Below, one piece after another: positions 9,699-21,800 of a stretch of DNA of 64,000 bases; the first letter of the stretch is position 1; every line of letters begins with the position of its first letter. The translations under genes and the position numbers were made by a program. The stretch lies in NCBI RefSeq assembly GCF_001039355.2, contig NW_019774624.1:1223245-1287244 (forward strand), written 5' to 3'. The stretch comes from Lingula anatina (lineage: Eukaryota; Brachiopoda; Lingulata; Lingulida; Lingulidae). The notes under the pieces were generated by a model, which saw nothing but the letters and a program-made list of their open reading frames with translations, searched no databases and was not told the origin of the DNA.

Positions 9699-10787
9699 TT
9701 ACACAACCAGTGTAGAATGTTGCTGCGTTGTGCAGCCTTCTAGATCCAAGAAAGTTCTGTTCATCTGGTATACCAAGGAACGTTCCTCAAAAGTTACCAC
9801 CATAATGGCCACCGTATCATGAGATACCCTATCACATGTTCGCTGTTTATACTTCGGAAAATAGTCACGTAGTAAGAAATTAGAATCTTGAGTGAGAGGA
9901 ATCGATTTAATGTGTGCTAGGATGCCTGTAATGAAGACGTCTTCCACCGGCAGCAGTGGTACGTGTCTGGCAGCGTTCAGCAGCGTCTCAGCTACATCAG
10001 ACGATAAAACATATGCACCGCCTGCCACATACGCAGGGAAAAAACTGAACGGATAATCTGAATAGGATATGTTCCATTTTCCCTTTCTTACGACTAAAAA
10101 TGCGTTATTATACGTCCCGTATATTATACCCTTTGGTTCTAAATTTCGCAGTATGGCATAAAGCCTTGAAGTAACTATGGTGATATCGTCATCAACTTTT
10201 AAAATAAATTGGGCATTGGGGCAGTTTTCTCGAGCCCATCTCAAAATTGAAAGGGATTTTAAAGTCAAATTTCTGTAAGAATCCTTAAAATCATATTGTA
10301 TAATATCTCCGAATGTAATGCTTTCCTCCATTAAGTAGTTATTAAATGACTCTGTGGTTTGTTGACCGAAGATGAAGACAAGGCGGACGTCTGGTCGTTT
10401 GGCCAAGTTTCCCCACGATTGCCTTATAGCACGCCTTCTGTTGACGTTACCGTACACCGACAGAACCGTTATCAAAAGTTTCACTTGCCCGCGACACTTT
10501 CCGGATGGTGATATCAGCAGCTTATGATCGAACCTGTTTACAACATGGGGTCTCATTTTGAAATATTTGTAGATGGTGTTCTTTCCAATTGTAGTCAACA
10601 TTTCCCCAGCAATTGATCCACTTTTGATTAAATAACGTCCTTTGAAAGCGCCATTAATATATGACGACTCGAATGGAATCTCCCGGAAAATTGAAACAGA
10701 CTCATTGTTAAATGGCGTCACAGTTAATATTATGAAAAAACACATCCAGCAAACAAATCCAACCAGAATACACTTCAGAAAACGCAT
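9699..10787 (-). CDS. Intronless GT31 beta-1,3-glycosyltransferase, array member 4 (362 aa)
   Basis: The 5'-most member of the array. It has a signal anchor (5-24) and a shorter stem. The domain begins at FDHKLLISPSGKC (86-98). Motifs are RRAIRQSWG (118-126), FIFGQQ (138-143), IIQYDFKDSYRNL (162-174), LKVDDD with DDD at 199-201, VAGGAYVLSSDV (254-265) and VEDVFITGILAH (281-292). The C-terminal tail is the most divergent. A good TATA box sits 55-62 bp upstream of the ATG, supporting this start and a very short 5' UTR. Expected to be a Golgi beta-1,3-glycosyltransferase; specificity is unresolved. Confidence 0.92.
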   Translation of the reverse strand: MRFLKCILVGFVCWMCFFIILTVTPFNNESVSIFREIPFESSYINGAFKGRYLIKSGSIAGEMLTTIGKNTIYKYFKMRPHVVNRFDHKLLISPSGKCRGQVKLLITVLSVYGNVNRRRAIRQSWGNLAKRPDVRLVFIFGQQTTESFNNYLMEESITFGDIIQYDFKDSYRNLTLKSLSILRWARENCPNAQFILKVDDDITIVTSRLYAILRNLEPKGIIYGTYNNAFLVVRKGKWNISYSDYPFSFFPAYVAGGAYVLSSDVAETLLNAARHVPLLPVEDVFITGILAHIKSIPLTQDSNFLLRDYFPKYKQRTCDRVSHDTVAIMVVTFEERSLVYQMNRTFLDLEGCTTQQHSTLVV

Positions 10788-10841
10788 GGTGTCCCTGGTA
10801 TCTGATAGTATTATAGGGTTTGGTATTCAATCCCTGGCATT

Positions 10842-10849
10842 CTTTTATA
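10842..10849 (-). promoter_or_regulatory. TATA box of GT31 array member 4
   Basis: TATAAAAG on the minus strand, 55-62 bases upstream of the ATG at 10787. A start about 30 bp downstream would leave a 5' UTR of about 25-30 nt with no room for an intron, which fits an intronless gene. Confidence 0.5.
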
Positions 10850-12260
10850 CTGTGCGTAGCATTTCACATTACCTGGCTATCATTTCGTAATGTGACCATC
10901 AAGACTTGGTAACGGGTGGCCTTAACTAGTTTTCAAAGACAGTGAATCCAAACTATGAACTGCTGTGAGGTATGCCTGGATATAGTGAGCTCGACAAAGA
11001 AAAATGGCATGTGGGAATGTTGCGATTACAACAAAAACGCTGCCAGCAACTTATTTTATCCGCGCCGTTGAGGTCAACACAGGCCTTATTTTTTTAATGT
11101 AAACAAATTGAAATTCTACGAAATCGCATTCACAATATAGACTTTTTCAGGTTTGCAAACAGATAAATGCAAAAGTGAAGCTTACTTTTTCAAATGGAAT
11201 TTGATGCAATTGCAGGTTTTAAAAAGTGCATATATGACATGCAATGAATCTTGCAATTTCTCAATAATATTTGCTTTAGTAAAACCTATGAAAGCATTGC
11301 TTATTTCTTATGAAAGAATTGCCCACGTTGTCCGCATGATATCACTTAAATAAACAGTATTTTTTGCCATGTAACCACTAACAGAAAAAAAATTGAGAGC
11401 AGGTGGGTGGAATGCATGTAAATGAACAGAGATGCCGAATCGTGAAGCACAAACATGTATTTAACCGATCACTAATGTTCAAAGGATAAAGCAGCACATT
11501 CGTCACACCATTGCGATTGTTGAGCGGGTCAGTAACCAGAGTCCTCATGACGGACAGCGCAATTTCAATGGAAAATAACTTCTTGGAATAGGCATAAGAT
11601 AACGCACCAGCGACAACTCATTTACACGAAAATGTCATCAGGCATGTAATAACGTTTGGCATACTACTACCAGCTAACATTACACCACTGACTTATTTTA
11701 AAAACATCGACGCACCCATAGTTTGGTTATATATTAATAATTAAGCTCTTATTACCCAATTTAAACTTCCAACAACAGGACACGCAATATCGTGTCGCAC
11801 ACTGAACCGGACGTTAAACGGGACAACCCTGTGAACAAGGAAGTATGAAGGTCATATCAAAATTTCAAGTCTGAAGTCTGAAGAACGTGCTCATTTACGA
11901 AGCACTAATGCGTGTAGTTTTTACCTCCGACAAGGAGGTTATGTTTTAATATTTAATTCATGGGGTCTACTTTTTTACTGAACTATTTGACAAGGGTTCT
12001 TTTACGACGTATACCCTGATCTTCAAGGTGCACTATACGCGTTTAAAATATCTTAGGGTCATATTTTGTCTACATATCCCGCAAAGCGACTAATCTTTTC
12101 CAATTCAGATCTTAAAAAGGCCCTCGTCCCTTTTTTCTTTTGAAATATGCAGAAAGACATGGCAACATAAATGGCTGGCAGTTCATTTAGAAAAATCGGC
12201 AATATCGAATCCAAGTGCATGGACAGGTCGATCAATGGTTTATGAGTTGGAGATCTGGCG

Positions 12261-12287
12261 AAAAAAAAAAAAAAAAAAAAAAAAAAA
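12261..12287. repeat. Poly-A run (27 A)
   Basis: An uninterrupted A27 tract. Could be a retroposon tail, but no retroposon body is recognisable next to it. Confidence 0.9.
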
Positions 12288-12653
12288 CGGATAGAATACC
12301 TTTAAGCGAGACAAAAAGAGAGGCAAAACCTTTGGGCTGTTATCTTAACATATTACAAAGCACTCCTTCATTTATAAGCACTATCCTTAAGTCAACCTGG
12401 ACTGTACGAAAGGTGACGAGTACATTAGAACTGGAATGCAGGGTCAAAGTTTCCAATATCTTATTAGCTTGGTGCTTCTTTCAGTGGAGCACAGCCAAGC
12501 ACACACACACCATACATTTAATTGAATATGACCCACTATGTCAGAAAAAGATGAATATGCTGGAACAAACATGTAGATTGTCATACATTTGAATATACGG
12601 GTAAATACTTTTATCAGCTCCACAGATGGAAGAGCCTAATTTTCAAGTGTCAG

Positions 12654-12693
12654 GGGGTAATTAAGCCGAGCGCACGCGAAAGTTAATTACCCC
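12654..12693. repeat. 11-bp hairpin GGGGTAATTAA
   Basis: GGGGTAATTAA at 12654-12664 is followed by its perfect reverse complement at 12683-12693, with an 18-nt CpG-rich loop. Function unknown. Confidence 0.6.
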
Positions 12694-13322
12694 TAGTTAC
12701 TCAAGGAGGCGTATCAGATATTTCAGCTGATTACACTGAATGCAATTTAGTGGCAATCCCCGGCAGAGTTGGATCGATAGAGCTGGTATGATGTTTGAAT
12801 GTGAACGCGGTCTTAGATTTCATGTTGACTACACTGAGCTGTATGGGCCCGGGGTGGACTAATTAAACTGGCAGGTTGGCAGCACTTGGACTGATCTTCC
12901 TGCTTTGGTGCTTTTGTTTTGCTCGTTTATTGGAGGGTTTTAAAACTGTGCCAGACTTGCACGTCACTGAATTTCGATCAGCAACCATAACTGTGTATGA
13001 GGCAATGAATGCTGTGCTGTTTAATCAAAGAAATGTACCATATCTGATATCACATCTAAAAAACCGAATGAAAATATAATAAATTGCTAGCAAACTTTTG
13101 ATCATTTGAGGTAAAATTCTCTTTATTCAATAAAATATTTTAATCAAATTTCCCATCGACGTATGAGAAACTTTTGTGACACAGAAATCTTGTTTTCATC
13201 AAAATAACACAAGGAATATTTATGCCCATTCCTCTGACTCTTAAGTGCAGATATCCTTTACACAGGTTATACGAAATATATGAAACAAATATATATTGGA
13301 TATATGCCTCAGATTATATCAA

Positions 13323-13369
13323 GTGTAAACATATGTTGTAACTAGAGCAATTACAACATATGTTTACAC
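13323..13369. repeat. Perfect 19-bp inverted repeat, 9-nt loop
   Basis: GTGTAAACATATGTTGTAA at 13323-13341 pairs perfectly with 13351-13369. Pairing does not continue outside the 19 bp, so it is shorter than a typical microRNA precursor stem. Confidence 0.85.
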
Positions 13370-14409
13370 CATTAATACACTTCTCTTTCGCTGATCGAGC
13401 CTCCAACATGACTGGTATTAATCAAACAGTAATGATACTTCACGTATATATTGAACAGGGAAGGGGGTGGCGTGGGTGAAAGACAATCAACTTTTTTTCC
13501 GACTGACAATTCCGGTGAACACAATCGATCAAATAAAACGTTAACAGCCTTGTCAAAAGGGCACCAGCAATATTAAAAACTCTGTAAGTCTGTAAGCTAA
13601 ATTGTCCTTCATAGTATTTGAAGGGATTTAAAAGATTTTTGGCGATTTATTTAAAGTAAATTAACGGTGCACATTATTTAAATCCGGAGCAGACATAAGA
13701 AAACAACATTTAACGTATGACTGTTATCTCATAAAGTATGTATATACATATGTACACGCAGAGGACAAATTGACTTCGACAGCATACATAAGCATGTTAT
13801 ATGGCGACAATAATATACTGACCCACACACGTAGAAAAGTGGAGCTATGATTCGTGAGTGGGAGAAAAGTACATTTTTTCTCTCTAAGAAAATCAGATTT
13901 GTCGCAGAAACACAGTTTCCAGTTTCCAGTGGATATAGGTCGACACCACTTAGTACAACCTAACTTTTTACGACCAATCACCTATTTAAGCCTACAAAAG
14001 GTAGCTAAAGTTATCCCTCTGTTGTCCATTCCATTGCTATTATAAATTAAGGAAAGTCGCGTGCCGTTACTTTGGATTCCTATTTTGAGCTAATCAAGTG
14101 CAATCAAGCGGCCTGTTGAAATGGTTTGTAAAAACTGGACCTGCCTACACATGATTTCCACTTGATGGGTTTTAGAGAGGTTCTTTGTCACAAATTACAT
14201 TGGCAGTAATCATTTTACAAAGGACCGCACCTCCTGATAACCGGGACTTCCATAGTTTCAGTAATTGTATGGCGGAGGGAAGTGGAGCGATAGATGATAC
14301 CTTGTTATTGCATACTCTCTTATTTAAAGGTTGCTGTTCTTGATACTACACCGCCTAACATTTTCTGTTATTTTTTAAATATTTCTTATCATCATCATAA
14401 TAATGTTTT

Positions 14410-14433
14410 TTGTTGTTGTTGTTGTTGTTGTTT
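14410..14433. repeat. TTG microsatellite
   Basis: About seven TTG/TGT units in a row ending in TTTT; intergenic. Confidence 0.9.
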
Positions 14434-16774
14434 TACTTTTAATACAGTATATTGAGTTTTATTTCTTTTTGTTTGTTGCCAGCATTGTGCTATCTGCCCC
14501 GTCTTACCTACTCGGCTATTGATTCAACCGGCGCTCTGTAGAAGGCAGAATCAATTGTGCGTTTTTCCCTTGAGGTATTAAGTCACCGGGAATTCCTGGG
14601 AAAATCACTAGAACGACAGAATTTATTGACGAATTGGATAATTATTCTTCGCTTGTTCATGATTTCTCTTAACAAATGCATTTTAGAGAAAGTCACGGAT
14701 TTCATTTTAGATTAAAGGGAAGAGGATTGCAGCTCATAATTTAATATATCATCCGTTGTTCTGTCACGCAGAAGTTGTTTGTCACTAATGTAGTTAGGTA
14801 ACGCCCCCTTACACACGTGACTAAGAGATTGGTATTAATGGATACAGTGAGATAAACGTAGACAAAGCCAAACTTATTTTTGGAAATGCATACCCTGGGA
14901 TCGATTTGAACCTCAAAATTCATCATTACCCAGTGAGATAACATATCTATGAATACATCACAGTATATACATAGAAAAGATAAATACAACAGCAAGCATG
15001 ATTTGACTCCCCAACCATGCTGGTGTCTTATAAAATGAATAAGGCGCGGGTAAAGAAGTATAAATCTCAAATGTAATAGAGACCTGGCCTGAACCCGCCA
15101 CACCAAACCACATGTATTTTAATAGCACACGCTACAGGTTGGCTTTTCTTAATTCCAATACAGGTCGATTGTTCGGTCAATGCCACGCCATATAAAGTGC
15201 TCTGTACTTTTATCCGCGGGACCAGTTTCATTACAGTCATTAGCCCACTATAGAAGTCAATCGATTCGACTCTCCGGTAATTTTTTTTTATGCTGATCAT
15301 TTTTGTTGTCATATTTCATTTTTTCAAAGGGGTAATTGAGTCAGCGTGGCGAACCTTATTCATATGACTTCTTTAGTGATCAACTGACCTCCCTTCGGAT
15401 TCAAAACAGCTATCGCACGTGTGATCAGTGGATCCATTTCGTCCATAAACCATTCTGCTGTTCTCCAATGGATATATTTGCACTAGCGGAAAGAACGCAG
15501 CTTAAACGATTGAAACCGCTGGTGCAGAAGTCGAAGATAGGGCAGTTGCTATTTTCAGCCCTAGCTCATTGTGTTGTTATTTTGTGCATAAAACTCCCAA
15601 TTTGCGTCAGCAAATGACGAGATAATTTGTGAAAAGGTATCCAACTGATAGGGGGGCTCCGCAAAAGTTCACACATCACTCGCCCGAAACACCTTTCGCA
15701 TTTTCTGTTATCGTAAACAAACGGGATTGAAATTGGCACTAATTTTCAACGAAAACCACCACTGCCTTTCAACGTACAATACACATGTAACAGACATAGA
15801 TTTTCCTTCAACTATATGTGCCATTTTGCCATTTTTATGTTACTAAAGCCATAATTTTCTGTTCCGAAACACTTAGCTACATTGCAATTAATTTAGATTA
15901 AAAGTATTGCAGTAGGTTTGTCGGCATTTGCTATTATAAGCAGTAGTTTCCTGGGAAGCCAGGGGTGAAATAAGGTCGTACAATTTCCAGAAACAGTGTC
16001 TGCCAAGGTTATTGTCTACGACAATAACTGATAATAAAATCGTAAAAGTGAGAGACAGGCAGGCAAACAATTAAGTACCCTGAGACATTGGCCGTTCCAT
16101 TCTTCTACCAACCCTTTACCAGGGACACAGATTGACTTTTCACAGGATATTCACAGATATGTCTTTAGATAAATAGACGGTCATTTTACTATCTCTGGAT
16201 TTTCCTATTTCCCCCTATATAATCTGCCACCCTGGTGGAGGGTGTCCTCTACCCATCATGCGCTTTTTGTCACTGTTTCAATAGGGAACGATGTAAATGA
16301 AGATTTCGAGTCGTTTTGACACCCCAACCCCCCTGCGTGTTGTATTATACGCTATATACCGTGTATTGGGAGAGAGGGAAAAATAGGCGCATAGGTTTGC
16401 CAAAGCTCCAAAACCTTCCTTTTGATGAAAATTGTTTTTATTGGTGAAGGTAATGAAGACATCAATATGACGTCAAACATTCAACAAATAAAACACGGAC
16501 GCATTTTTTACATTCTAATATCAGGATAGGTAAATACGCACTTTGGTATTGATCATGCACGTAAAATGTATATCTGTCACCAAAGAAACACTGCTTTCAG
16601 TCTTTATCACTGGATCACTTGTTGGTTTTCTGAGAAAATGGTTATTATGTTGTATGGATTGATGGCGTGATTGCAATAAAGAGACTGGATCTAATATCTT
16701 GTTTGAATCGTTCCTTTTTTTATGTACCGAGACACAGGAATGTCAGTACATATTGTAATGTTTTGCACCGGATC

Positions 16775-16822
16775 AGGAGTCGAAGTCGAAGTCAAAGCCA
16801 GAGCAAGAGCCAGAGCGGAAAT
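16775..16822. repeat. Degenerate 6-bp tandem repeat (GAAGTC/GCCAGA)
   Basis: GTCGAAGTCGAAGTCAAAGC is followed by CAGAGCAAGAGCCAGAGCGG, an imperfect hexamer array. No open protein-coding context is recognised. Confidence 0.6.
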
Positions 16823-18777
16823 CGGGACCGTTCACATTGATGCATTTTGTTATCGTTTTGGTTCAAACTTACGGTGCTTATGCTAACTTGCTGCCTTAGA
16901 CGTAAGCGAAGTTCGAGATTTGGGTCTTTTCTGTACCACCCAAAAGCCTGAATTTATTTCCTAAAATACCGATCAGGCTCAATAATGCGTATGATAAGAT
17001 TATTGTTCTTAACGTTTTAATGATGATTTTTGATCGATAATTTTGATCTTATTAGTGATATTTTTGACTGCGTGGACACCTTATCATCCAAATTATCTCT
17101 TCATTTGTGACAACCTTCTTCGATACTTGTGGGTCTATTATGTCGGCCAAGTTTCAGACAGAATATAAGCATTTCATTCTTTAATTTTTTTCGATAATTA
17201 TTTTACTATAAATTTGGTCTTGTGTTCGATAATTTTGCAAGACTTAAGGTTGGATAGCTCTCTTCTTTATAATTTTTGGTGTCATATGCAAGGCTATGGT
17301 CCATTCCACAGTTTTTTTACTTAATATGGAATGGAGACAGGTTGTCTGTGCATTTACCAGCTTTGGCTGACTTTTCATTAAGTTACCATTTCGTCTCTTA
17401 GTTCGTGTGGGTTATGTAAATGATAGGCCATCAAGGCAGCTTCGGGAAGAAGTAGTTGACGTAAGTTGTAACTTAAGTAGAGGACACGTTATATAAAGTA
17501 GTAATTTTTTCTCAAATCACACGCGCTCTGAACTATTTCGAGTAACGAGATGTAAACAATAAAATCTTCGAGTTCAGGTGATGGCACAAATATGACAGGG
17601 AACCGAATATTAAAAACAGGCAAATTACGTTAAAGTGGGACTTAACTGCATATTACTTACTCCTGGTTCCAAAGCGAAGATCAGTTCTTTGGCAACTCAC
17701 TGGGATGTCATCTATTTTAATAGAATATAATTAAAGAACCAAGGTTCCGTTTTTTGAAGTACATCTTACATTAGTTATTAGTAAGAGAATATTTGTAGGA
17801 TTAACACACATTTTCCTCTCACAGACATCGTCTTGTTATACTCTCAAAAACATTGAACTTACTTCGGAAATACGGTGAAAAATCTCAGATAGTGAGTGGT
17901 TTACGACAAATTGCTAGTCTAATGATAATGACCAAAAGACTGTGCTCTAAGAATCAATGAATGAAATGAATGTACGTTTACATTGTTAGAAGATCGAAGG
18001 CACTAGTTGTGTCTATGTGATTCCGTGCACACTGGTTCCTTAATCACATAAACCAAGAACGAGAATTGATCAATCTGACATTTCGCTTTAAACTTTCTAC
18101 CCGCTTGTGCGCAGCGTAAAAGCCACTGAATCAAGATATCTGCTTAAGGAATAGGTAGAAATTACCATACACGTTTATGAGAAAAACGCGAATACATAAA
18201 TATTTTAAATCGAAATCAAGTGATAGCTATGTTTTTCTTATCAAGTAGAAATATCATATTAATTCGTATTTGTAAGTAAAGATGTTACAAAACCGAGTAC
18301 TAAGTACCCAAGGTAAAACATGCACTTCACCAGCGATGTGATGATTTATGTACATACTCGGTACGGACTTCTCCGAACTTGTATACTCGAGTTAAGATTA
18401 TGCCATTGATTAATTCTAAATAGCAAGAGCTATATAGTTTAAAAATTCATGTAATGTGCATTTAATTAATTCATTTGATGCGGTCAATTAAAACAGCTGA
18501 TTCTTCCCTTATTATCTGACAGCTGATTAACTAGCACCGTTACTTTACGTGGATTTTTAGCCGATTACCATGCAGTTGATAACCAAATATATCGCAGAAG
18601 GCCTGAGAATAGGCTTATAGTATTTCAGCAGATCCCATAGCCCATTTTAGACAGCTGGAAACTGGCAATAACAGGACCTGCTCCTCTGACCCAAAAATAT
18701 CAAATATATATATGTGACGTCATAATATCCCGGTTTAAAAACCTTGACTTACTTTCTTTCGAGACCACAATCATTTT

Positions 18778-18778
<1 letters not shown>

Positions 18779-18818
<40 letters not shown>
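18779..18818. repeat. Poly-A run (40 A)
   Basis: An uninterrupted A tract of about 40. No target-site duplication or retroposon sequence is evident around it. Confidence 0.95.
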
Positions 18819-18822
<4 letters not shown>

Positions 18823-21800
18823 TAAAAGAAAGATCAAATTTTAATTAGACTCTAGTAATATACAACGAACAGATGTACATGCGAACGTGCGTGCGTTTGA
18901 GCGAGCGCAGGCGAAAAACTCATAAAACTGGATAATATTTCCAGTTAAGTAACATTTGTGTGGACTTCTGTATCTAAATAAAAAGTAATGAGACATCCAT
19001 TGATTGATTGGTCGTTATGCAAATAAAATGATTTCTCAGTAGCCTTCATTCAATGCACTTTTAGGACAATAACATTGAATCCAGTACAAATAATTGTATA
19101 GTTCAATTACTTGCAATGTAGCCTATGTAGCCCTGTGTGCTTAATCGTTATGAGAAATAAATGGATTGATTCAAACCTATAGTATATACCTACAGACTCT
19201 ATGTGCGTTGTTAGCTCTGTGTGTGGGATGACCCTTATACACTGACAATGTTGCCCTCATCATTTTTACATACACACGTGCGACAGAATGCCTTATTAAA
19301 CAGCAACATCCAATACGAACTCACGTCAAACTGCCAAGCCTGTACAAAGTCTCCTTCCAAGACATTAGCATTAAATTGACTTGGCAGCTTTTGCCAGTAA
19401 TTCAAGGTCAAAACGACGGAGCTTTTCTTTCCACTGTTATCGTGGATGGTAAGCAAAACCGAGGCCTGAACCTGTAAGCCTTCAAACTGTTCAGTAACGA
19501 TCTGGCTACATACGTAGGCCTACACGTAGAGTATGATTAAAATAAGCTTACTAGTGCAGCTGTATAAACTCAATTTATGTTCGCTGAGAAGCGAAACTAC
19601 GTGATGAAGATTGATACGAAATCAATCTCCCATCTTCTAAGATAACTTACACGTGCATTAAGGATCAAAATGGATCAACAGGATGGATGCCAGTTACCCA
19701 ACCTACACAGGCCTATAGAGGCTGGGAGAGGTCTAGAAATAGGCCACCATCATAAATGAAAGTATTAAAATTGCCTAAAATTAGACAACCATCCTATTCA
19801 TTCCAAGTAAAGTATTGACATATACGGCCAGGATGCTGGTAAACAATCGTCCAACGCGCTAAATGATCGATAAGCACTACCAAACAACTAAAATGATTAT
19901 TACCTAAAACGTCAGACCTACTAAACAGCTGATCATAGTCACTGCAGTAAGTGGCTACATGACCGCGTGGTCGCAACCGGATGTGTTTCCACAAAAACAA
20001 AGTAATCCTCTCATTGCCATATTTAACTTATAGACAACGGTTGGTTTTTGGTAATCTATCAACAACGCATATTTCCAATTATTTAGATAGAATATGTATT
20101 TATTAGTCCGACCAGATGTCAATGATACTCAACAGAACATTTGAAAACCTTGCAACTGTGTAAAAGCGGATGAATCTTGTGGTTGCGTGCTGCGGCCTCA
20201 TAAACATCTGATCAGCTGCAGCTGCTGGCGTTTTGTACTGTGACCGATCTGCCGTCTACATATACAGCAGAGAGCTTTTATACTTTTGTACAGCATTTAA
20301 GACTTAACGTAACCAGGCCATTTCATCAACAGTGATCTACATGGGCAATGTAAGTAGTTGACAGTCATAAACAGAGATCTTTATATATTGATCGTACAAT
20401 GAGATGTTAGACGTACGGCTGTCTAATGGTTGGATGCCGGCGGAGTTACGTACATATGGAATCCATATGTTACCATAATTCAATGGGACTTTTTGGTGAC
20501 ACGCGTAAAAAAGATCAAGCCAACTTCCCGGTGGTGTGTTCAGCTGATATGGCACATAAATTCTACTGATATTACAGTTCAGCATATTTTCATTTTCTAT
20601 TTAAATCCATGTTTTAATATAGCTCCGGTAGATAAAAAATCAGCAATATTTACATTTTTATCGTCAGTAATGGGTAAATCCATCTACCTGGTAAGCTAAC
20701 AAGGAAACAGGCATAAGTAAAATACCGCAGACGTTGTAATTTGCTTGAGTGCGCGACCTTAATGTGGTTATTTAAGCTGGATACCTTCGAAATGTTTTTC
20801 TTCTAGTTTGGGTTTGGTTCGATTTAATATCAGCTAAGTAGTGTTATGACGCAGGCTGGTATTAAAGCTAGAGGGTTATCGACAAGACTATTTCGGTCTC
20901 CGCCGTGTGCCGCATTCTATGCTGTATTAAATGCGTTATCGGTTGGCTATTTATCATACAGTGGGTATCACCTGTGCTACAGTATACACATTGTTTGTCT
21001 CATATTTTTTAATGGTTCACTGTTGATGAAATCCATCCCTTCGAGTTGGTTCAGTCGCTTTTATAAGCAACAATACTAGGCAACCCCAACAATGCACTAT
21101 CGTTGCATCCACTCTTATTTACATTTTGGAACAAAGTCCACGGTAAAGTGCATACTGCATTTCTGATTAAATTTCATGTGATTTCGATTAGAGTGATTTT
21201 AACTACTGCTTTTGTATAAATTTAGTTTAGGACGAATATGTAATTATCATGTGAAAGTGAGCTACCCGACATCGTCTGATGAACACACGCAGTCATTTTA
21301 GAAGAGAGGTTGCCGATATCTACTGAATGAGACGGCGGGTAAGAAACTAGAAGTGGCCAGGCTCGGTTTGGCCTCTTGACTTATCGAGTAAGTCACATGT
21401 TTCTTACTTTTGCTGACCCTATTTACTGCAATCAGCAACGGTATATATTATAGCTGGATGCTACAACAGTATGAGCTATTTTCACAACAGTATCGAACCG
21501 GTGTCCTACCAGTCGATATATCTTCGACCATAACGGCACGGTTTGTGGATAGTAGGTTGTGCGTAATTTGGAGACATGATGTATCGAAATATCACAATAC
21601 TTGAATAGTTTTTGTTCTGTATAATGAACAAGTGGAAAGAAAATTTTCTGTACCTATAGTAACAGGCGGTGTTTGCTATGGTATCGGTTTCACCTTTTAA
21701 GCAAAGAAAAAAAAACCTTGCTTGTTAGAAAAAACGAACAATTTGTAATGTCAAATGAATAATTCTGCCACTCTTCGGATACATTTTTATTCAAGCTAAA

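Noticed and set aside
12215-12592. 125-codon frame containing a lysine run
   Set aside because: The lysines are a poly-A tract and the rest shows no domain or splice context.
13323-13369. MicroRNA precursor
   Set aside because: Pairing stops after 19 bp with no lower stem, too short for a normal precursor.
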